Assembly: GCF_016808095.1 (NCBI RefSeq)
Contig: NC_068971.1
Span: 9,684,501 to 9,748,500 of the forward strand
DNA: 64,000 nt
From: Vigna angularis
Taxonomy: Eukaryota > Streptophyta > Magnoliopsida > Fabales > Fabaceae
Direction: 5' to 3'
Made by a program: the position numbers and the translations under genes. Within the stretch, counting starts at the first letter, position 1; the number at the start of each line of letters is the position of its first letter. A model generated the notes under the pieces. It was not told the origin of the DNA. It did no database searches and saw only the letters and a list, made by a program, of their open reading frames with translations. This document shows positions 1 to 12,747 of the stretch, one piece after another.

Positions 1-983
1 CTCCCTCACACGGCTTAAGATCCGCCACGGGCAGCGTGTGATCTTGAATCATTCCTATAATAATTATATTCCATGTTTTACTCAACTGTGAGGAAATTTT
101 TATTTTGATCCTATTTATTATGCTTGAGGATTTTATATTAAGTAAAAATAAAACAAATTTACAGTTGATATAGACTTTACTTTATATTGGCATTTTAAAT
201 TTAAGGTAAATTTAAAATTTTCATAAAAATTATTATTTATTAGAAATTTTAGTTGTGTTACTTGTTATTTAACAGTTATTATTATTATTATTATTAATTC
301 TAGTTTTATACTTAAAATATATATATATATTTCAGTTTAAATACATATGTTAAAGATAAAAAAATAAAAATATTTATGATTAAATAATAAATGGTCACAT
401 AAAATCATCTAACCTTATCCACAAAATTATGAACAAACCTTTCAATAGGTTGAACATTTTTTCAGAAGGTGATGGGTATAGCTGTCGGTGATATGGACAA
501 GTCATGCAGGATGCCGGTTCATTTTAAAAGCTTCCAAATATAATTTTAATGATACTAAATTTTATTATAACTATCCAAAAACATGATAGAATTTATGATT
601 GAAAGATTAACGACTAACGAGTAATAGATTATTTATTCAAAGCAGTTTCAATACTTTAGAATAATAAAGCGAAACCTGAGTTGGTATATGATCTTTCTTC
701 TGAAAGAGCATCTTTAGTTCTTTTTCCTCTTTAGAGATGAAGAAAAAGAAATAGAAATGATATTGTATGCATACGATCATGACTGTTTAAATAACCTTTG
801 ACTGTTAATATTTTTTAGTTTCGGATAATTATAATTTCATCCTTTTAACAAATTAAAATTATTGTTGATCTCTACACAATATATCTTTCATGATAAATAT
901 ATCCTTAACCATATTTATCTTAATTAAATTACTTTATAAAATTGATTAATAAAATATAGTGACCCTAACACATTTAATAATAG

Positions 984-1022
<39 letters not shown>

Positions 1023-2110
1023 AGTGATCCAAATTGTTAACAGAACATCTTAGCTAAAATAACTTTTTAATATAAAGAATCGCAAATGCAAATTTACATC
1101 AATATTTTTTATAATGAAAAGTTAACAAAAGCAAATTAAGTTGATTTTCTTGATAAATACAGTTCAAACGAACAAATTCATAATGTTCTTCTGCCCTTCA
1201 CATTCTTTTTCTTCCTCTATGTGACGACGAACTCAATGTTTCATGTTTCAGCAATATTGGTTGGAAAAGTTCCTCATGGAAAATAACGCATTTGTTTGTA
1301 CCTTTGCAAGAAGAAAAAGTTAAAGAAACACCTAATGAGGTACATTCATTTATTATTTTTCAAACTTGACTTTGTTTGATTTTTCTAACCCTTATATAAT
1401 AAGAGTTTTGGATAGTTGTGCTGAAGATCTTGGGTTTTTTCTTTTCCAATGAAAAGTATAATTTGAATACACACAGAAAATAAAACATATTTTCAACTAT
1501 GATTTATCAGCTCTTTCTTAAATTTGAGGATTTAATTTAAATTTTTATGAAAATGTACTTTATGAAGTACTTAATTTTTTTATATTTTTTCAATTGAGTT
1601 TTTTAGCTTAATTTCTAGATTAATTATATGATTATAGTTTCGTCAATTTTTTTTATTTTTTTTTTCATGTGTTAACAATGTGTAAGATTCTGTGTTTAAT
1701 ATAAAAACAACATTACAATTAATGTAAAATCAGTAAATTTTATTACTTTCATGAAAAATATATAAATAGAAAATATAGATAGAGGTTTATATGTTTTTTC
1801 ATGGCTTTCACATCGTCACTTAAACCTAGTAAGATATTGTCTCCATCACATTAATGTGAGATTGTCTTTATTCAACATAAAAAAATATAATTTAGTATCA
1901 TTTCATATTAATCATATAATCTAATATCTTTAATATATATAAACAACAAGTAAAAAAACAAGGAAAAATATTAAGATCGCCCAATTAATTAAAAAATTAA
2001 ATAATAAAAACTTAATTAACAAGTATAAGAATTTTAAATTTTTAATAAATAAATTTTTTTAACACAAATTCACTTAAAAATACCTAAACTTACGAAGATT
2101 TGAAATTTAA
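1..2110. other. AT-rich intergenic DNA with TA microsatellite
   Basis: No convincing gene is visible. The first ~90 bases are less AT-rich and have a short open frame on the plus strand, but nothing recognisable is encoded. A TA dinucleotide run lies at about 990-1016. The last ~100 bases are the 3' flank of the polyphenol oxidase gene, which is on the opposite strand. Confidence 0.6.
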
Positions 2111-3817
2111 TTAATCCTTTGGCTCTCTTGGAATAAATTCAATTTTGATGTTTCCTAGGGTTACTTCTCCTTTTCCCACCCGAGGTACCAAAGTAACAAG
2201 CACATCATCGTCTTCTTCAGCTTCTAAATTCTCCAGAACTTTCGATAACCCTACTTTAAAGCTGGTGCTGATGTTATGGCCATGTCCATGGTACAGATGC
2301 ACAAAACTTCCCACAAATTCTGTCTCATCTGGATCACTCAACCGCTCTTCATCATCATCAACATGAACATCAAACTTAACGTATTTATCACTTCCAAACT
2401 CAATCCCTTCTATCACTAAAACCTCTTCCTCTTCTTCCTTCTCTTCCCTGCTCCTTAATTTCTTCGGCCTCTTAACAATTACACTTGTTATGGAATCCAA
2501 AACCAAAGGAAGTTTTCTGGGCTTCCAACTCAAAACTTGAGCCTTCTTTTTTTGTCTCAGTAGCTTACTTTTTCGTGATGTGGGTGGCGTACGCAACCAT
2601 GCAAGATCGACATCTTGGTACACGTACCCCAAGTTTTTAGTATCAATGCAATCTCTTACCTTAACACGAACAAAATCAGCATTCTCATCGTAGAAGAAAA
2701 ACTCAGAATCTAACCAATCTTGATCACTATACTCCCTTCTTCCTTCTCCCAGTGTTTTCCATATCGCCCACATTCGATCCAAGTTCGAGTGATGACCATA
2801 GAAAATGGGGTCTCTAGCAGCTGTGTAGAACGTTCCCATGTCCTCATGGTGTGGAGTATCAGCTCCACCAACCCATGTATGAACAGTGTTATGTGGAGCA
2901 GCCTCCACAGAACCAATACCAGGATGAGGGTTATCCCCTAGTCGAAAAGGGCTTCCCATGAACAATTCTGTGGTGCTTGCCAGCACCATTTGCTTGTACA
3001 TGGTGGCTAAATTATACAAAACCTGTTGATGAGAAGGAACGTCGACATTGCCAGCTGCATAGTTCAGGTCAATCACGTGGGGTGGCAAGTGTTTCTGGTT
3101 TCGGAGTTCGTGAAAAAGTGAGGAGTTCGGGTTTGTGAAACAAGACGGCATGTGCATGGCCTCTATAGAATCCCAATTCCAAAATGGTAAAGCAAAGTCA
3201 GGGTCACCAATTAGGTTGCCTAAAATTCGTTCGAAGAAGTATATGTACCAACGATGGAAGGGAAAGAAAAACCAAGATCTGTGAATGTCGAGTTTGGTGT
3301 CTTGAAAAGGGTGATAAAGGTGATAAGCTCCGTTGCAATAAGCGCTATGAACCTTAGCTTGTTGAATAAAGCTACGTGGGTCATCATCAGGGAGGCCTTT
3401 CATGAGTGCAATGCCCTTTTCAAATTTGGCTATGTATTCTTCATCTAGCAAGTGAAATGGTCTTCTGACTCGCGGTGTGGCATTGGGAGAAGCAAAATCT
3501 TTGAAATCTATCAACTTGGAGAAAGATGGTTTAGAAGGACAACAATTGGTACCTGTTATTGCATTAGAAGGTAAGCCAGCAGGAAAACACTCGCTTATAT
3601 TAGGGGATATTGCTTTAGAAATGGAAGATGAGTGATCTATATTTCTGTCTCTTTGGTTGGAAGTTGTAGCGAGGCCATGAGAGGGTTTATAGGTTCGTCT
3701 GCAAATGATTTTTATGGCGGTGAAGAGAGAGAAGTCAGTGTTGAGAAGGGCTATTGAGAGAATGAGGAAGAGAATAAAGGCAAAGATTAAAGGTAGAAGC
3801 TTAGAAGGAGTGTTCAT
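2111..3817 (-). CDS. PPO: Polyphenol oxidase (catechol oxidase / tyrosinase family)
   Basis: Single-exon 568-residue type-3 copper enzyme that oxidises o-diphenols to quinones (browning, defence or specialised phenolic metabolism). CuA ligands are H157, H179 and H188; C161 in the HxxxC motif is the expected thioether partner of H179. CuB ligands are H309, H313 and H343, with E305 in the waterkeeper position and F330 as the likely gate residue. The PPO1_DWL domain starts at 367-369 and the C-terminal KFDV domain at 481-484; the end is complete. Two features are odd. Residue 158 is Ser where the family has Cys (HCAYC), so the second N-terminal disulfide (C92/C93 region) probably cannot form. 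The N-terminus has a hydrophobic stretch (about residues 8-25), more like a secretory signal or anchor than a Ser-rich plastid transit peptide. The ATG at 3815-3817 precedes this stretch and is the natural start. No frame damage is seen. Family assignment is firm; substrate and location are inferred. Confidence 0.95.
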   Translation of the reverse strand: MNTPSKLLPLIFAFILFLILSIALLNTDFSLFTAIKIICRRTYKPSHGLATTSNQRDRNIDHSSSISKAISPNISECFPAGLPSNAITGTNCCPSKPSFSKLIDFKDFASPNATPRVRRPFHLLDEEYIAKFEKGIALMKGLPDDDPRSFIQQAKVHSAYCNGAYHLYHPFQDTKLDIHRSWFFFPFHRWYIYFFERILGNLIGDPDFALPFWNWDSIEAMHMPSCFTNPNSSLFHELRNQKHLPPHVIDLNYAAGNVDVPSHQQVLYNLATMYKQMVLASTTELFMGSPFRLGDNPHPGIGSVEAAPHNTVHTWVGGADTPHHEDMGTFYTAARDPIFYGHHSNLDRMWAIWKTLGEGRREYSDQDWLDSEFFFYDENADFVRVKVRDCIDTKNLGYVYQDVDLAWLRTPPTSRKSKLLRQKKKAQVLSWKPRKLPLVLDSITSVIVKRPKKLRSREEKEEEEEVLVIEGIEFGSDKYVKFDVHVDDDEERLSDPDETEFVGSFVHLYHGHGHNISTSFKVGLSKVLENLEAEEDDDVLVTLVPRVGKGEVTLGNIKIEFIPREPKD

Positions 3818-3870
3818 TGCTGGTTTTGCTTGACATTTTCATGCTCCCAAAATTGCTCTCTATTAATACA

Positions 3871-3876
3871 ATTATA
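3871..3876 (-). promoter_or_regulatory. Possible TATA box of the polyphenol oxidase gene
   Basis: TATAAT reads on the minus strand about 55 bases upstream of the polyphenol oxidase ATG. Spacing would allow a short leader. The region is AT-rich, so chance matches are likely. Confidence 0.3.
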
Positions 3877-4245
3877 AGGGTGCAATCCCTTACAATTATT
3901 ACTAAATATCTGAAAAAAAATTATTATAATAGACATATGTGTAATTAAAAATGTATAAATACACGACTTAATCTGTATTATTGAAATGTTTTCCTTTAGA
4001 AAATTCCAACCACATTTTCCATAACGTAAATCACCGGTGAAATTGAAAATTCAACTTATAATTAACTTCTATTTCAAGAACAAGTTATAATCCATAAATA
4101 CCACACTTTTCCTTTTGAGCTCTGAATATATTTTCTACCACAAAAACGAGTATCACGAATTAATTGTACAACACATAGTTCATGTATTGGCCACACAAAT
4201 CAAACTCTACTAGGTGATGATTCCAAAATAAATGTATTATATTTA
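3877..4245. other. Upstream flank of the polyphenol oxidase gene, no gene seen
   Basis: AT-rich DNA between the polyphenol oxidase start and the first copia LTR-like repeat. It presumably contains the oxidase promoter. No open frame or repeat is evident. Confidence 0.5.
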
Positions 4246-5515
4246 TGTGTCATTGAAAGTTATCATTCAAATTATGGGGCCACATTACATTAATTGTTGC
4301 TTGGGAAAACTTAAACTCTTTGGTTAGAAGGAACGAGTTCATAAACAAAATATTAACAATTGAACATTTATTTATAAAAAAAATTCAACAAATTTTGTTA
4401 TATGAAAACTCAGTCAAACACAACTTGTTATACACGGTAACATTGAATACCACTTTAAAAAAATAATGTTAAACTAAAATAAACTAAATTCTTCATACAT
4501 ATTCCTCTTAAAAAAAGATTCCACCCGATAGGGTTGTTCATAGTTTCATTGGAAAGAAAAAACTAAACCAAATTAATTTTAACTGTATTAAGAAGTGGAC
4601 TTTAAGTCTAACTTTACCTCATAAAGCATAAAGCTGAAGAGCAAAAATTTTGATGATATCTCAAAGTCAAGTCTCAAGTGCTCTTATTGTAGGAAGATCT
4701 TCATGAAGACTTATTTTTATATTAAAGCTTTTGTAATTTAGTAAATTTATGTATACAATGTGGTTTATCTTTGATTCTATGTATTGTTTGTCTTAAGTTG
4801 AATTAAAATTTATTTTGAATCAGAAAACCTCATTTTATACTCAACATAATCGATTATGAACTTATAATAATCGATTATCAATAATCAATTATGACTTGCC
4901 ATAATTGATTATCACGAGTAATTATGAGAATTTTTAAGCAAGAAGTTGAATACGGATTTTTGAAGGTATCCTTAAGTGAGATCTCTATAAAGTAGATTGA
5001 GACTCTCATTTTAAAATACGAAAATATCAAACATACAAATAGGTGTATTTTTAAAATTCTTATATGTAGGTTGCGGTGATAAGTGTTGTAGGGTTTACTG
5101 AACCCTTGTGTTGTGGCTTTAAGAACTTGGCATGTTGGCATAGATCGAGAACATTCACAGGGAGTGTGATTGAGTGTTGTTGTTGTTGGCATAGAGCGAG
5201 AACTTTCACATGGAGTGTGATTGAGTGTTGTTGTTGTTGCTGAGTTAAAAGCATGTCATCCTTCGTGAAGCATTCAGAGGAGGTGTTCATCCTTTGAGAA
5301 GATTTAGAGGAGGTGTTCATCCCTTGTGGGTCACAGGAGAAATGAGTTTCATCTCTTGGGGTAACAAGACAGGTGTTTTAACCTTAAACTGTTTTATTTT
5401 CTGTGATTGTAACAGTTTGTTGGTTTGTGCTAGTGAAGCGTTAATTCTCAGGTGAGATTAACAACTAGATGTAGGATCTGTTTGATCCGAACCAGGATAA
5501 AAATTACCTGTGCAA
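4246..5515 (+). repeat. 5' LTR-like repeat of the SIRE-like copia element
   Basis: Direct repeat of 7903-9236, beginning TGTGTCATTG in both copies and ending near the shared segment GAACCAGGATAAAAATTAC. It contains a cluster of TAATCGATTA-type palindromes at about 4848-4915. Compared with the 3' copy it lacks about 90 bases of this palindrome region and the last part of the LTR. Open frames on its minus strand are runs of glutamine, threonine and histidine codons without family resemblance. Confidence 0.7.
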
Positions 5516-7764
5516 ATTTTCATGGAATCTATTGATAGTGAGATTTGGGAAACTGTCCCAAATGGTCCTTTTGTTCCTATTGTATTTATTAACAATTTGA
5601 AGGAATACAAACCACGAGAACAATGAAATGTTGATGATAGAAGACGATCCCAATAGGACGTAAGGGCTCGTAACATAATATCATCTACTTTAACTATTGA
5701 TGAATTTTACAGGATCTCTACCTATATAAGACTGCTCAAGAGATGTGGGAAATGCTGAGAGTCACCCATCAAAGAACTTATGATGTCAGAAGAGCCAGAA
5801 GAAATACTCTATTCCAAGAGTATGAGATGTTCCGAATGAAGCAGGGAGAAACAATTATAGATATCCAGAAATGCTTCACTCACAGAGTTAATCATCACAT
5901 TGGGTTAGGTAAGTCCTTTGATAATGATTAATTAAATATAAAAATCCTTAAATCTTTGGACAAGACTTGGCAACCAAAGGTGACTGCAATCAATGAGTCA
6001 CAAAATCTCAATACCATGTCAATGGCTGCATTGTTTGGTAAATTGAAAGAACATGATTTGGATCTCAGAAGACTGAATGAGGATGAAGAGAAAGGAAAGA
6101 AAAAGACACTGGTGTTCAAATATGAGATTAGTAAAAACAAAGATCTTAATGAAGAAGAAGACTCTAAAGAAGATGAAGAAGATATAGGTCTCTTTGTTAA
6201 GAAATTTAACAAGTTCATGAAGTCCAAGGAGAGAAGAAAATTAAAGGTGAAAAGAAGGAAATCAAGGAATATTTGTCAAATTATCATTGTTATGATTGCG
6301 GGTAAAAAGGGCATATGAAGGCTGATTGTCCAAACCCAAAGAAGGGTGAAGAAAGAGGCCAAAAGAAGTTCTTCAAGAAAAAGAAGGCGTATATAGCTTG
6401 AGAGGAAGATAATGATTCTACAACAAGCTTAAGCGACTCTAATGAGCAAGCTAACATATGTTTGATGGCTGATGATGACATCTCTAGAGATCAAGTAAGT
6501 AACTCTAGTGATTTTGAAAATTCAGATTATAGTGAAAGTGAATTACTTGATACGTATAAAGAATTATTGTTTGAATCAGAAAAATTAGACATTGTTCATA
6601 AAAAATTAAAGAGGGATTTTAAAGAATTAAAATCAAATCATGAAAAAGCTCTTGAAGAAAATAAAGATTTGAAAAACAAGATTTTATATTATGAACAAGG
6701 CAAATATATCAAAATTGAAGAATGTATTTCTTGTTTAAATAAAAAGAAGTCTCTTGATAAAACAACCAACGTTAAAAGTAGTATTAATTCAAAAATTAAA
6801 AAGGTTATAAAATATATTCCTAAAAATAATTAAAATTAATGTGATTATAATTATAGTAATAAAATAAAAAATGTACCTAAATATAATTATAATTATTATG
6901 ATTATAATTATAAAAATCAAATATGTTCCTAAATATAATCAAAATTACTATGATGACTATAATTATAACATTAAAAATAATAGAACCCGTAAAATTTGGG
7001 TAGAACATGAAATTAATAATAATAGGAAACCAAATGTTGCTACATGTTTCTATTGCATGAAAAATGGTCATATATCAAATGCAAAATAAAACATTATGGT
7101 GTTCCTTATAAAGAGTTTACTTGGGTTATAAAATAATTAAATATTTGTCTAACTAACCCAAAGGACTCAGATGTTGGGTACCTAAAATAGGTTGTTCTCT
7201 TTTTTATTTTGCTGATAAGTTCTAAATCTAGGAAGTCCATGTGGTAGCTTGATAATGATTGTTCAAGGCACATGACAGGGGATAGGAAGAAATTTTCAAA
7301 CTTCCGAAAGAAAGAACAATGCTATGTCACATATGGTGACAATAACAAGGGAAAGATCCTTAGAGTAGGAGACATAGGAAGTCAAATACCTTGACGATAA
7401 AGGATCTATTGTTTGTAGAAGGTTTGAAGCACAATCTTCTCAGTATTAGTCAATTATGTGACAAAGGTTTCAAGGTAACATTCGAACCCAATTATTGCAC
7501 TATCCATGAAAAAGATTCTTCTGAAATTTCTTTGAAAGGTATTATACATGCTAATATTTATTTAATTGATTTAGAAAATATTTCAAATAAAAATATTTCA
7601 TGTTTAGTAGTAAAAGAAGAAAATTCATGGTTGTGACATGAGAGAGCTGCTCATATTCATATGGAACAGTTGAATAGACTCATATATAAAGACTTAGTAA
7701 TTGGTCTACCGAAACTCAATTTTATAAAAGACAAACTATGTGTTGCATGTCAAAAGGGTACTGT
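5516..7764 (+). pseudogene. Copia gag and partial pol (protease) remnant
   Basis: A broken translation follows copia gag from a Met-Glu-Ser-Ile-Asp start near 5524: a gag core at about 5720-6240, then a zinc knuckle at about 6285-6335 (CxxC...H....C, shifted between frames), then a charged coiled-coil-like stretch (6462-6833) rich in Lys and Glu. A second Cys/His knuckle lies near 7045-7090. Protease and GAG-pre-integrase remnants follow at about 7240-7760, with the expected LSISQLCD motif near 7440. In-frame stops occur, for example, near 5930, 6400 and 7636. The coding sequence stops abruptly at a GGGGTGGGCAAA segment resembling a hAT end. Not functional. Confidence 0.75.
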
Positions 7765-7902
7765 ATGTAGGGGTGGGCAAATGGAACTGCACTACACTAC
7801 TAAAAACTGTACTGAACTAAACTGTACTGAACTGTAGACCTAATTTACAAGGTAGAAAACTGTGCCACATCCTAAAAAAAACTTGGAAATGGAAGATGAT
7901 AA
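7765..7902. other. Foreign junction segment inside the copia remnant
   Basis: This 138-base piece starts TAGGGGTGGGCAAATGG, which resembles a hAT terminal sequence, and contains short ACTGAACTAAACTG repeats. It replaces the integrase-to-RNase H part of the element. Only one end is present, so it is not called as an element. Confidence 0.4.
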
Positions 7903-9236
7903 TGTGTCATTGAAAGTTATCATTCAAATTATGGGGCACACTACATTAATTGTTGTTTAGGAAAACTTAAAGTCTTTGGTTAGAAAGAACGAGTTCATAA
8001 ACAAAATATAAACAATTGAACATTTATTTATAAAAAAAATTCAACAAATTTTGTTATATGAAAACCCAGTCAAAGACAACTTGTTATACACGGTAACATC
8101 GAATACCACTTTATAAAAATAATGTTAAACTAAAATAAACTAAATTCTTCATACATATTCCTCTTAGAAAAGATTCCACCGGATAAGGTTGTTCATAGTT
8201 TCATTGGAAAGAAAAAACTAAACCAAATTAATTTTAACTGTATTAAGAAGTGGACTTTAAGTCTAACTCTACCTCATAAAGCATAAAGCTGAAGAGGAAA
8301 ATTTTTGATGATGTCTCAAAGTCAAGTCTCAAGTGCTCTTATTGTAGGAAGATCTTCATGGAGACTTGTTTTTATATTAAAGCTTTTGTGATTTAGTATA
8401 TTTATGTATAGAATGTGGTTTATCTTTGATTCTGTGTATTGTTTGCCTTAGGTTGCATTAAAATTTATTTTGAATCAGAAAACCTCATTTTATACTCAAG
8501 ATAATCGATTATCAACTTATAATAATCGATTATCGATAATCAATTATGACTTGCCATAATTGATTATCACGATCAATTATGAGAATTTTTAAGCAAGGTT
8601 TTTTACCATTGTACATTCATTAAATGCATAATCAATTACCATAGTTGGATAATTGATTATCACACGTTAATTAGTTGACAACGATTTTCTGGAGATATAC
8701 TTTAGTAAGATCTCTATAATTAGATTGAGACTCTCATTCTAAAATACGAAACATACAAAAAGGTGTATTTTTGAAATTCTTATCTACAGGTTGCAGTGAA
8801 GTGTTCTAGGGTTTGCTGAACCCTTGTGTTGTGATTTTGAGAACTTGACATGTTGGCATAGAGCGAGAACATTCATAGGGAGTGTGAATGAGTACTGTTG
8901 ATGTTGGCATAGAGCGAGAACTTTCACAGGGATTGTGCTTGAGTCTTGTTGTTGTTGCTGAGTTGAAAGTCTGTCATCCTTCGTGAAGCATTCGGAGGAG
9001 GTGTTCATCCTTTGTGAAGATTCAGAGTAGGTGTTCATCCCTTGTGGGTCGCAGGGGAAGTGAGTTTCATCTCTTGAGGTAATAAGAGAGGTGTTCTTTC
9101 CTTAAATTATTTTATTTTCTTTGTGATTGTAACAGTTTGTTGGTTTGTGCTAGTGAAACGTTAATTCTCAGTTGAGATTAACAATTGGATGTAGGATCTG
9201 TTAGATCTGAACCAGGATAAAAATTACATGTGCAGT
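7903..9236 (+). repeat. 3' LTR-like repeat of the SIRE-like copia element
   Basis: Second copy of the 4246-5515 repeat, longer in the palindrome region (about 8500-8670), where TAATCGATTA and TAATTGATTA-like sites cluster. The DNA that follows, up to about 9420, carries a CCAATTCACCCC stretch typical of SIRE-type LTR ends, so the true LTR may extend to there. Confidence 0.7.
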
Positions 9237-9696
9237 TTTCTCTCTTCCTTACTCTTTTAATTTGTTTAAATTGTTTTAAGAAATTTATATTTATGTGAGA
9301 AAATTATTAAAAGAACGATTTGCAATAAAAAACCAATTCACCCCGTCTTGATTTGTTGAACGCATTAACCATTACGCTGCGTCGCTCTGACAATGATTTG
9401 ATCCATCAGGAGTTGGTGGTTAAATGAGTTTATTAACTTCATTATAACTTTTTTTCTTCAATCCCAACAAATTTACAAATATTTTTAATTAAAATTTAAA
9501 TAAAGTTTAATCTAAATACAATCTAAAATTATATTAAATTCCAAATACAGTTTAAAATTACAAAAATACATTACAATCCAAATATATTTAAAGATATAAA
9601 AATATTTAAGATTTTCGTTATTTTAATATTTAGAATTTATGAATGAGTTGGTGAGTCAACCCAACCCATCACGGAATCAGTCCTAATTTTTTTTTG
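9237..9696. other. LTR-end-like tail and older hAT-related sequence
   Basis: No gene. The first ~180 bases look like the remaining 3' end of the copia LTR. From about 9640 there is GTGAGTCAACCCAACCC, related to the interior of the hAT-like MITE that follows. With 10441-10512 it suggests an older copy into which the younger one inserted. Confidence 0.45.
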
Positions 9697-10407
9697 TAGA
9701 GCTGTCAAAACGGGTAACCCGACCCGACCCAACCCGACCCACCACGGGTTGGTCACTTAGTGAGCCAACCCAACCCGACTCATTTATTAACGAGCCGAAA
9801 AAATTTGAACCCGACCCAACCCACAACGGGTTGGTGGGTTAAACGGGTTGGCTCATTGGCTCACTTAACTTTTTTTCACCCTCTTCTTTTAAGATTCTTA
9901 TAACATGTTACTTTGATCGATCAAATTGAAACAGTAATAATTGGACCAATTGATATAAAAGAAAATGAAACAAAAGAACTCTATTGTTATATATTCTAAG
10001 CTATCAAGCATAAAATTTTACCAATTTAGTTTAATGAGACATACACAACCGTTTGACCAAGAAACTACATATAGCCGTTAACAAAAATATATAGCAGAGG
10101 GAAACTTTTGGATAGACAACAACACAACGCAACACGAAAAGTCTGCGAAGTAAAGGTTGTGCGTTTTAAATAATTAATGTAATTAATTTGATTTCAATAA
10201 AAAAAAATAAGATTTGAATAATTAATTTGATTTCAATAAAAAAATAGGTGAATTGGTGAGCCAACCCGAGTCATCACAGGTTCAACCCGGGTGAGCCGGG
10301 TCAAAATTGGCTCGCATCAAAATTTTCACATTTTTTCCACCTAACCCGACTCAAACCTGTGGTGAGTCAGGTTGGCTCACGGGTTTCAACCCATTTTGAC
10401 AGCACTA
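9697..10407. mobile_element. hAT-like MITE, 711 bp
   Basis: Terminal inverted repeats of 18 bases with two mismatches: TAGAGCTGTCAAAACGGG at the left and, reversed, TAGTGCTGTCAAAATGGG at the right. The subterminal DNA is rich in ACCCGACCCAACCCG and its complement. There is no coding capacity. The flanks are T-rich and give no clean 8-base duplication. Termini and interior are typical of small legume hAT derivatives. Confidence 0.75.

Positions 10408-12682
<2,275 letters not shown>

Positions 12683-12744
<62 letters not shown>
12683..12744. repeat. TA microsatellite, right of the Mutator-like element
   Basis: About 31 TA units starting four bases after the right terminus of the element. Confidence 0.95.

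Positions 12745-12747
<3 letters not shown>

Larger units (their letters stand above)
4246..9236 (+). mobile_element. Degenerate, truncated SIRE-like Ty1/copia element
   Basis: Two long direct repeats (4246-5515 and 7903-9236) flank gag and partial protease sequence in plus orientation. Integrase, reverse transcriptase and RNase H are absent, so the element is a deletion derivative. The coding part has many stops and frameshifts. The 5' repeat is cut short just before gag, with the normal LTR end and primer-binding site missing. The 3' copy continues into an LTR-end-like stretch (about 9237-9420). No target duplication was found, and boundaries are set only by where the repeats begin to match. 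Confidence 0.75.
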
